A DNA stretch of 12,482 nt from Ruminococcaceae bacterium UBA1438 (GTDB taxonomy: Bacteria; Bacillota; Clostridia; Oscillospirales; Acutalibacteraceae), in assembly GCA_002329285.1 (NCBI GenBank), contig DCTO01000072.1:1914-14395 (forward strand). Reading direction: 5' to 3'. Positions within the stretch are counted from its first letter, which is position 1. Every line of letters starts with the position of its first letter. This document shows positions 7,143 to 12,482 of this stretch, one piece after another. The notes below the pieces were generated by a model. It made no database searches and had not been told where the DNA came from. It worked only from the letters and a program-made list of their open reading frames with translations. The position numbers and the translations under genes were made by a program.

Positions 7143-7180
7143 AAAAAACGGGTTAAGGCGGCAAGCCTTAACCCGTTTTT
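7143..7180. terminator. Bidirectional rho-independent terminator
   Basis: A perfect 12-bp stem ACGGGTTAAGGC / GCCTTAACCCGT (7148-7159 and 7165-7176) with a 5-nt loop. A-runs precede it and T-runs follow it on both strands. No plus-strand gene ends here and no minus-strand gene lies to its right, so its client is not evident. It shields the tnpV unit and the ABC operon from each other. Confidence 0.82.
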
Positions 7181-7271
7181 ATGCCTTTTATTATCAACGA
7201 TTATAACATCTCCGGCTGAATGATTTTGTCACATACTGTTGATTTCTCATAGGCACAAATAAAAACAGGGC

Positions 7272-7300
7272 TTGACTTTAGTGCGCTAATACGGTAAAAT
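7272..7300 (+). promoter_or_regulatory. Sigma-A type promoter of the ABC importer operon
   Basis: TTGACT (7272-7277), a 17-nt spacer and TAAAAT (7295-7300), followed about 45 nt later by the binding-protein start. Both boxes are one base from consensus with ideal spacing. The spacer contains the near-palindrome TTAGTGCGCTAA (7278-7289), a possible repressor site. Confidence 0.75.
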
Positions 7301-7344
7301 AAATCAGCATTAATAAATGTGAATTATTTTTAAGGAGAATTATA

Positions 7345-8157
7345 ATGAAGAACTTAAAGAAAATTATTGCAGTGCTTCTTGCGGTGCTTATGATTGGCGC
7401 GGTATTTGCAGCTTGCTCCGGCGGAGAGAACGCTTCACAGAGTAGAGTTCTTAAGGTTGGCTTTGACCAAGACGGCTTTGAACCATTCGGTTACACCGAT
7501 GCTAACGGCGAATGGATTGGCTTTGATCTTGATCTCGCAAAGGAATGCGTTGCAATCATGGATGATTATGACAGCGTTGAGCTTGTTCCGATTTCCTGGG
7601 ATAATAAGGACACTGAAATCTCCTCCGGCAATGTTGATATTATGTGGAATGGCTTCACAATCCAGGGCAGGGAAGATGATTATGAGTGGACAAAGCCATA
7701 TATGAGCAATTCACAGGTTGTTCTTGTTGCTGAAAACAGCGGCATTAACACTGTTGCAGACCTTGCCGATAAGCTTGTCGGCACACAGAAGGATTCCAGT
7801 GGCCTTGCTGCAATCGAAGAAAATGAAGAGCTTATGGGCATCATTAAGAACGGCGAACCAATGCAGTTTGACGGTTATGAAACCGCGCTTATGGAGCTTA
7901 AGGCAGGCAGCATTGATGCACTTGTTATTGATGAGCAGGTAATCACAGTTAAAATTGCAAACGGCGATGTTGACGGCTTCAAGATTCTTGATGAAAAGCT
8001 TTCAACAGAGGATTACGGCGTTGCTGCCGCAAAGGGCAACACAGAGCTTGTTAATGACATTCAGGCCGCTCTTGACACTCTTGCTGAAAACGGCAAGGTT
8101 GCAGAAATTTCACAAAAGTATTTCGGTTATGATGCAACTGTCTGGGCTGCTGAATAA
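7345..8157 (+). CDS. Amino acid ABC importer, substrate-binding lipoprotein
   Basis: Extracellular lipid-anchored binding protein that captures a polar amino acid and delivers it to the membrane permease. The 270-residue protein starts with a charged region and a hydrophobic stretch ending in AVFAAC, so Cys24 is the likely lipidated residue after signal peptidase II cleavage. The mature part is SBP_bac_3-like: VLKVGFDQDGFEPFGY near 35-50, IGFDLDLAKEC near 58-68 and NGFTIQGRE near 102-110. R109 is at the position that usually binds the ligand carboxylate, and D196 in DALVIDEQV is a candidate amine contact. AAGGAG lies 7 nt before the ATG. First gene of a three-gene operon; a terminator-like hairpin follows, so it is probably made in excess over the permease. 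The exact substrate cannot be read from sequence. Confidence 0.93.
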   Translation: MKNLKKIIAVLLAVLMIGAVFAACSGGENASQSRVLKVGFDQDGFEPFGYTDANGEWIGFDLDLAKECVAIMDDYDSVELVPISWDNKDTEISSGNVDIMWNGFTIQGREDDYEWTKPYMSNSQVVLVAENSGINTVADLADKLVGTQKDSSGLAAIEENEELMGIIKNGEPMQFDGYETALMELKAGSIDALVIDEQVITVKIANGDVDGFKILDEKLSTEDYGVAAAKGNTELVNDIQAALDTLAENGKVAEISQKYFGYDATVWAAE

Positions 8158-8197
8158 TTATCAGGCACCGTTTTACGAATATTAAATATCGTATTTA

Positions 8198-8232
8198 CAG
8201 GGAGGAATTGCTCCTCCCTGAATTTTTTATAA
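8198..8232 (+). terminator. Intercistronic terminator after the binding-protein gene
   Basis: A perfect 9-bp stem CAGGGAGGA / TCCTCCCTG with a 5-nt loop (8198-8220), followed by AATTTTTTATAA. It lies between the binding-protein stop and the permease start on the same strand. Partial termination here would give more binding protein than membrane parts, a common layout in ABC importer operons. Confidence 0.75.
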
Positions 8233-8266
8233 TTTATTCTTTATTCTGTTTTCGGAGCTTTTAAGT

Positions 8267-8944
8267 ATGATGATTTCACCCATTTTAATGAAGTTTGATT
8301 TCAGCGTAACCTTTTCTCTGCTGTGGCAGTTTTACGGCAAATCAATGATTATTTTTGCCCTAACAATGCTGCTTTCAACGCCGCTTGGCCTTTTAGTGTG
8401 CGTGTGCAGAATGAGCAAGTTTAAGCCGTTGCAGTTAATCACAAAGCTTTATATTTCCGCTATGCGCGGCACACCGCTTATGCTTCAGCTGGTTGTTGTG
8501 TTTTTCGCGCCATATTATGTTTTCGGAATCCGCATCAGCAATGATTATCGCTTCTGGGCGGTTATTATCGGCTTTGCAATTAATTATGCCGCTTATTTTG
8601 CAGAGATTTACCGCGGCGGTATTGAGGCAATAAAGGTCGGCCAGTATGAGGCTGCGGAGGTCTTGGGCTTCACAAAGGCGCAAACCTTCTTCAGAATTAT
8701 TCTGCCACAGGTTATCAAGATTGTTTTGCCAAGCATAACCAATGAAACCATAACCCTGGTTAAGGATACCTCGCTTGCATTTGCCATTTCCTATGTTGAG
8801 ATGTTCACAACTGCAAAGCAGTGCGTAACCTCGCAAAGCTCAATTCTTCCCCTGTTTGTTGCAGGCGCGTTTTATTATGTAACAAACCTGGTTGTTGCAT
8901 TCCTGCTTGAGAGAGCTGAAAAGAAGCTCAGCTATTACAGATAA
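8267..8944 (+). CDS. Amino acid ABC importer, permease subunit
   Basis: Integral membrane subunit of the HisM/GlnP type, which forms the transport channel, probably as a homodimer since only one permease gene is present. The 225-residue protein has about five hydrophobic segments. Its cytoplasmic coupling (EAA) loop reads YEAAEVLGFTKAQTFFRIILP near 127-147, with the usual conserved Gly at 134. RGTPLMLQL near 67-75 is a typical family segment. The start is at a double ATG (8267 or 8270) with CGGAG about 9 nt upstream, a weaker site than those of its neighbours; a third in-frame ATG lies at 8288. It is 109 bp after the binding protein and 12 bp before the ATPase. Confidence 0.93.
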   Translation: MMISPILMKFDFSVTFSLLWQFYGKSMIIFALTMLLSTPLGLLVCVCRMSKFKPLQLITKLYISAMRGTPLMLQLVVVFFAPYYVFGIRISNDYRFWAVIIGFAINYAAYFAEIYRGGIEAIKVGQYEAAEVLGFTKAQTFFRIILPQVIKIVLPSITNETITLVKDTSLAFAISYVEMFTTAKQCVTSQSSILPLFVAGAFYYVTNLVVAFLLERAEKKLSYYR

Positions 8945-8956
8945 GGAGGGAATGAA

Positions 8957-9715
8957 ATGGCATTGTTAAAGGTTGAAAGTTTAAAGAAAAGCTTTGGAAA
9001 TAATCAGGTTTTGAAAAGCATTTCCTTTGAGGTTAATGAGGGTGAGGTCGTTTCAATTATCGGCCCGTCGGGTTCGGGAAAATCAACTCTGCTTCGCTGC
9101 TGCACAACTCTTGAAACCGTTGATGAGGGCACAATAACTTACGGCGATATGGTGCTTGTAAAAACCGAAAACGGCTCAGCAAAATATGCGGATAAAAAGC
9201 AGCTAAAAAGCATCCGCGAATTTTTTGGCCTTGTTTTTCAGGATTTCAATTTGTTTCCGCATTTTTCGGTTATGCGTAATTTAACTGAGGCGCAAACCGT
9301 TGTTCTCGGCAAAAGCAAGTCAGATGCTGAAAAAACCGCCCTTTCGCTCCTCAAAAAAATGGGGCTTGCAGATAAAAGAGACGCTTATCCATGCGAGCTT
9401 TCGGGCGGGCAGCAGCAAAGGGTTTCCATTGCAAGGGCGCTTTCAATGAATCCCAAAATCCTGTTTTTTGATGAGCCAACCTCAGCGCTTGATCCGGAGC
9501 TTACGGGCGAAATTCTCAAGGTTATCAAAAGCCTTGCAGCGGATAATATGACGATGGTTATCGTAACCCATGAAATGAAATTTGCCCATGATGTTTCCGA
9601 TAAGGTTATCTTTATGGATGGCGGCGTAATCTGTGAGGAGGGAACGCCCGAAGCTGTGTTTGAAAACCCAACCAACGATCGCACCAAAGAATTTCTTAAA
9701 AATTACGATAATTAA
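8957..9715 (+). CDS. Amino acid ABC importer, ATPase subunit
   Basis: Cytoplasmic ATP-hydrolysing subunit of the GlnQ/HisP type that powers the importer. The 252-residue protein shows every nucleotide-binding motif: Walker A GPSGSGKS at 36-43, Q-loop glutamine at 95 in VFQDFNLF, signature LSGGQQQR at 148-155, Walker B ILFFDEP at 168-174 with catalytic E173, D-loop SALD and H-loop His205. Length and motifs are normal. The start has a strong AAGGAGGG site in the 12-bp gap after the permease. The segment 67-84 ([18 protein letters not shown]) before the Q-loop is a charged insertion seen in some members. A bidirectional hairpin terminator follows. Confidence 0.95.
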   Translation: MALLKVESLKKSFGNNQVLKSISFEVNEGEVVSIIGPSGSGKSTLLRCCTTLETVDEGTITYGDMVLVKTENGSAKYADKKQLKSIREFFGLVFQDFNLFPHFSVMRNLTEAQTVVLGKSKSDAEKTALSLLKKMGLADKRDAYPCELSGGQQQRVSIARALSMNPKILFFDEPTSALDPELTGEILKVIKSLAADNMTMVIVTHEMKFAHDVSDKVIFMDGGVICEEGTPEAVFENPTNDRTKEFLKNYDN

Positions 9716-9745
9716 AAAATAAAGCCTCGGAGCTACCGAGGCTTT
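9713..9745. terminator. Convergent terminator between ABC operon and AI-2E-type gene
   Basis: A perfect 10-bp stem AAAGCCTCGG / CCGAGGCTTT (9721-9730 and 9736-9745) with a 5-nt loop. On the minus strand it is followed by TTTATTTTTTAAT, a good terminator for the membrane-protein gene. On the plus strand the T-run is just three bases, so the ABC operon is terminated less strongly. It lies between two converging genes. Confidence 0.78.
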
Positions 9746-9754
9746 AACTAATGC

Positions 9755-10951
9755 TTATTTCTTATTTTTTCTTTCGATTTTAATCAGCTTGCTGTTTTCG
9801 TCAATGCGCTTTTCCTCCGGAATTTTCCACAGTTGGATTCTGCCGGTGTCGTTAAACGCCTTAAGAGTCATAACCGAAATCGGCACGATAAACATTCCGA
9901 TGAAGCCGAAAAGCTTCAAACCGAAATATAAGCCCGCAAGGGTGATAATCGGATTAACGCCCAGCGAATCGCCAACGATCTTCGGCTCAATATATTGCCT
10001 GATAACAGTGATAACGGCATAGATTATAATTAAACCAAAGCCCTGCTTCGGGTTGCCGATGATAAAGGATACCAGCGCCCATGGAATAAGAATGCCACCG
10101 CTGCCTGCAACGGGAAGAATGTCAAAAATGGTTATTGCAAGTGCAATGAGATAAATATAAGCGTTATTTGTAATTCCTGCCCATTTCATAATGGTGAAGC
10201 CAAGGCTCAGCTCGCAGAAGGTGATAGTCATAATTACGCCATATGCTCTCACCATCTTGAGAATGGTTTTGTAAAACACCTGCTTTATTTCAACAAGCAG
10301 GTTTTTTTTGCCATCAGGCAGCTGCAGCTGCAAAAAGCGGACAACCTTGTCGTAATCCTTTGTGAAAAGAATCCAAGCAATAATGCTGATAACAATGCTT
10401 ATAACCGCGCTCGGAACATTTTTAACAACGCTGTAAATCCCTGTCACACCGGTTGTTATGGTGGTGGAAACCGTGCTCATATCAATTCCTAAACTGTTGA
10501 GGCTGAAATCCTTTGCAAGATTATCCGTGGTTTCGATAATTGATTCTGCAGCCTTGCTGTATAATGAGTCCGGAAGAAAGGCTATAGCGTTTAGCAGCTT
10601 TTCCTGCAAGGCTCCCATAAATTCAGGAAGATCGGAAAGATTTGTTACCAGATATCCGCCAAAGCTAACAATTTCCATAATGAATTTTGAAAGCAGCAGA
10701 ATAATCGGAAGCAAAACAATCATTATTGAAAGCAGCACAAGCAGAATTGCCCAAAGCGTGTGGCATTTGCGCTTTGTTTTTTTATCAAGCCAGCGCAGCG
10801 GCCTTTGCAAAAGCACTGCAAAGAAAAACGAAAGCAAAAACGGAGCAACCGGCCAGAATAAATATTTAAAGAAAACATAAACCAGCCCAAGCATAGCAAG
10901 CACATATGCAATGTTAATTAAAAACGATCTTCTTTTTTCAACCTTATCCAT
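9755..10951 (-). CDS. AI-2E family (YtvI/PerM-like) membrane protein
   Basis: A 398-residue multi-pass membrane protein of the AI-2E family transporter group. Members have been linked to autoinducer-2 export or to solute and ion exchange, and YtvI-like members to sporulation, but most are uncharacterised. Hydrophobic helices lie near 12-48, 66-90, 180-196, 238-256, 264-300 and 305-365. Family blocks are DILPVAGSGGILIPWA at 277-292 and RQYIEPKIVGDSLGVNP at 318-334, followed by LFGFIGMFIVP at 347-357. The C-terminus is lysine-rich. I chose the ATG at 10951, with AGAGG about 8 nt upstream; a longer frame from 10987 lacks such a site. It is a single-gene unit, divergent from the ACT-hom operon. 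AI-2 export should not be assumed. Confidence 0.88.
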   Translation of the reverse strand: MDKVEKRRSFLINIAYVLAMLGLVYVFFKYLFWPVAPFLLSFFFAVLLQRPLRWLDKKTKRKCHTLWAILLVLLSIMIVLLPIILLLSKFIMEIVSFGGYLVTNLSDLPEFMGALQEKLLNAIAFLPDSLYSKAAESIIETTDNLAKDFSLNSLGIDMSTVSTTITTGVTGIYSVVKNVPSAVISIVISIIAWILFTKDYDKVVRFLQLQLPDGKKNLLVEIKQVFYKTILKMVRAYGVIMTITFCELSLGFTIMKWAGITNNAYIYLIALAITIFDILPVAGSGGILIPWALVSFIIGNPKQGFGLIIIYAVITVIRQYIEPKIVGDSLGVNPIITLAGLYFGLKLFGFIGMFIVPISVMTLKAFNDTGRIQLWKIPEEKRIDENSKLIKIERKNKK

Positions 10952-10992
10952 TATTAATCCTCTTTTTTTGAAAAAATATATTTTCACTCTCT

Positions 10993-11021
10993 ATAATAAA
11001 CCTATATTTAAGCTTTATCAA
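10993..11021 (-). promoter_or_regulatory. Promoter of the AI-2E family gene
   Basis: On the minus strand TTGATA (11021-11016), a 17-nt spacer and TATTAT (10998-10993). Both boxes are close to the sigma-A consensus at ideal spacing, about 42 nt upstream of the chosen start codon. Confidence 0.65.
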
Positions 11022-11058
11022 GAAAAAAATTTATTTTTGAAAATTTTTGATTTTTCTC

Positions 11059-11087
11059 TTGTATATTTAGTTGAATAATGTTATTAT
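11059..11087 (+). promoter_or_regulatory. Promoter of the ACT-hom operon
   Basis: TTGTAT (11059-11064), a 17-nt spacer and TATTAT (11082-11087), about 50 nt before the TTG start of the ACT-domain gene. It lies 37 bp from the divergent promoter in a very AT-rich gap. I found no leader-peptide attenuator or threonine-type leader. Confidence 0.5.
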
Positions 11088-11138
11088 ATCTAAAGTGTTT
11101 TTCACAGCAAAACAACTGTCTTTGGGTGGTGGACGATT

Positions 11139-11576
11139 TTGTCTGATTCGAAACCAAAATATTTTCTTGTGAATGCCGATATTTTGCCGGATGTTTATGC
11201 AAGGGTTATAGAGGCAAAAAAGCTGCTTGCAGCCGGTGATGCCGCAAATGCGACCCAGGCGGCAAAAATGGCGCAGATTTCACGCTCTGCATATTATAAA
11301 TATAAAGACGGAGTTTTTGAGTATAATTCAGAGGCTTCAAAGGATATGATAACCCTCTCGATGAAGCTGGAGGATACCAAGGGCGTGCTTTCCGCAATTA
11401 CAAATGAACTTTATATGGTTGGGGCAAATGTGCTTTCAATCAATCAGGAAATTCCGCAAAACGGCATTGCCAATGTCACTTTAACAATGTATGTTGCGGA
11501 AATAACGGTTGAGGTTTCGGTGCTTATTAATAAGCTCAAAACCGTCAGCGGTGTAAAAACAATTCAGATAATGTAA
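11139..11576 (+). CDS. PheB-like ACT domain protein (UPF0735 family)
   Basis: A 145-residue protein of the PheB/UPF0735 group. The N-terminal part (about 8-60) has KYFLVNADILPDVYARVIEAKKLL and the helix-turn-helix-like block ISRSAYYKYKDGVF near 47-60, both typical of the family. An ACT domain follows (about 70-145), the fold that commonly binds amino acids to control biosynthetic enzymes. The start is TTG at 11139: it gives the family's usual N-terminus, GGTGG lies 7 nt upstream, and the next in-frame ATG would remove much of the conserved N-terminal region. It is 15 bp before hom on the same strand, which suggests a role in sensing or regulating the aspartate-family pathway (inference). The specific ligand is unknown. 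Confidence 0.87.
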   Translation: MSDSKPKYFLVNADILPDVYARVIEAKKLLAAGDAANATQAAKMAQISRSAYYKYKDGVFEYNSEASKDMITLSMKLEDTKGVLSAITNELYMVGANVLSINQEIPQNGIANVTLTMYVAEITVEVSVLINKLKTVSGVKTIQIM

Positions 11577-11591
11577 AATTCGGAGGTATAT

Positions 11592-12482
11592 ATGAAAGTT
11601 GCAGTAATGGGCTACGGCACTGTCGGCAGCGGTGTGGTTGAGGTTATTGAAGAGCACAGCCAAATAATCGCAAAGCGCACAGGCGGCGAGCCCCTTGAGG
11701 TTAAATATATTCTTGATTTACGCGATTTCCCGGGTGATCCTCATCAGGCTGCCTTCACAAAGGATTTTAATGATATTCTCAATGATCCTGAGGTGAAAAT
11801 CGTTGCTGAAACCATGGGCGGAATTAATCCTGCCTTTGATTTCACAATGAAGCTGCTTGCGGCGGGCAAATCCGTTGTAACTTCAAATAAGGAGCTTGTT
11901 GCCCAAAAGGGACTTGAGCTTCTCACTCAGGCTGAGGAAAGCGGCGCAAATTATCTTTTTGAGGCAAGCGTCGGCGGCGGAATCCCGATTATCCGTCCGA
12001 TGACCCAGTGCCTTGCCGCAAATAATATTGAGGGCGTTGCCGGAATTTTAAACGGCACAACCAATTTTATTTTAACCAAAATGATTGAGGAAAATATGTC
12101 CTTTGAGGATGCCTTAAAGCTTGCCCAGGATAACGGCTATGCCGAGAAAGACCCAACTGCCGATATTGAGGGGCATGATGCCTGCCGCAAGGTTTGCATC
12201 CTTGCTTCGCTTGCATTTGGCAAGCATGTTTATCCCAATCAGGTTGAGGCAGAGGGTATCACAAATATCACGCTTGAGGATGTTGCTTATATTCACAGCG
12301 TTAACGGCGTTATTAAGCTGCTTGGCCAAATAAAGTATATTAATGAAAACAGCATTGCGGCATTCGTAAGCCCAGCCGTTGTTTATAACGGAAGCCAGCT
12401 TGCAAGCGTGCGCGATGTTTTCAATGCAATCCTTGTTCGCGGTGATGCAGTGGGCGATGTTTGCTTTTACGGCAGGGGCGCC
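11592..12482 (+). CDS. hom: Homoserine dehydrogenase, 3' end cut by window edge
   Basis: NAD(P)H-dependent reduction of aspartate semialdehyde to homoserine, the branch step toward threonine and methionine. The window holds the first 297 codons in one open frame with no stop. The N-terminal Rossmann motif GYGTVGSGV lies at 7-15 and TSNKELVA near 97-104. The substrate-domain blocks EASVGGGIPII and GILNGTTNFIL follow. The catalytic set E185, D196 and K200 in EGHDACRK has the same spacing as the yeast enzyme's Glu208, Asp219 and Lys223. Family members usually run to about 400-430 residues with a C-terminal ACT domain, so roughly 100 or more residues are missing only because of the window edge. 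GGAGG lies 5 nt before the ATG. It is the second gene after the ACT protein. Confidence 0.95.
   Translation, partial: MKVAVMGYGTVGSGVVEVIEEHSQIIAKRTGGEPLEVKYILDLRDFPGDPHQAAFTKDFNDILNDPEVKIVAETMGGINPAFDFTMKLLAAGKSVVTSNKELVAQKGLELLTQAEESGANYLFEASVGGGIPIIRPMTQCLAANNIEGVAGILNGTTNFILTKMIEENMSFEDALKLAQDNGYAEKDPTADIEGHDACRKVCILASLAFGKHVYPNQVEAEGITNITLEDVAYIHSVNGVIKLLGQIKYINENSIAAFVSPAVVYNGSQLASVRDVFNAILVRGDAVGDVCFYGRGA

Overview
The window looks like chromosomal DNA of a low-to-mid-GC member of the Bacillota, most likely a gut-type Clostridia (Oscillospirales-like). This is inferred from the alpha-type glutamine synthetase, the TnpV-family protein, the PheB-like ACT gene before homoserine dehydrogenase, and strong AGGAGG-type ribosome binding sites. 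No taxonomic marker is present.

Region 1 (about 1-6016, minus strand) is a nitrogen-assimilation operon read glnA, amt-PII, asnB, nadE. Ammonium is imported by an Amt channel that carries its own C-terminal P-II sensor domain. Glutamine synthetase fixes it, asparagine synthetase uses the glutamine, and an ammonia-dependent NAD synthetase uses ammonia for NAD. The non-coding DNA here is unusually structured. The glnA leader holds three tandem hairpin repeats of about 56 nt whose stems covary from copy to copy. The amt leader holds a long imperfect inverted repeat that competes with a local hairpin. These two leaders are the most interesting part of the window.

Region 2 (about 6017-7180) is an accessory patch: an AT-rich stretch without genes, then a small minus-strand two-gene unit (TnpV family and a DUF6809-like protein). 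Terminators close it on both sides. No transposase or recombinase is visible, so it is probably a mobile-element remnant.

Region 3 (7181-9745, plus strand) is a polar amino acid ABC importer: lipoprotein binding protein, permease and ATPase. It has a near-consensus promoter, and a terminator-like hairpin sits between the binding protein and the permease.

Region 4 (9746-12482) has two divergent units. One is an AI-2E/YtvI-like membrane protein on the minus strand. The other, on the plus strand, is a PheB-like ACT protein (TTG start) followed by homoserine dehydrogenase, which is cut by the window edge. A sigma-A-like promoter was found for each in the 187-bp gap between their starts.
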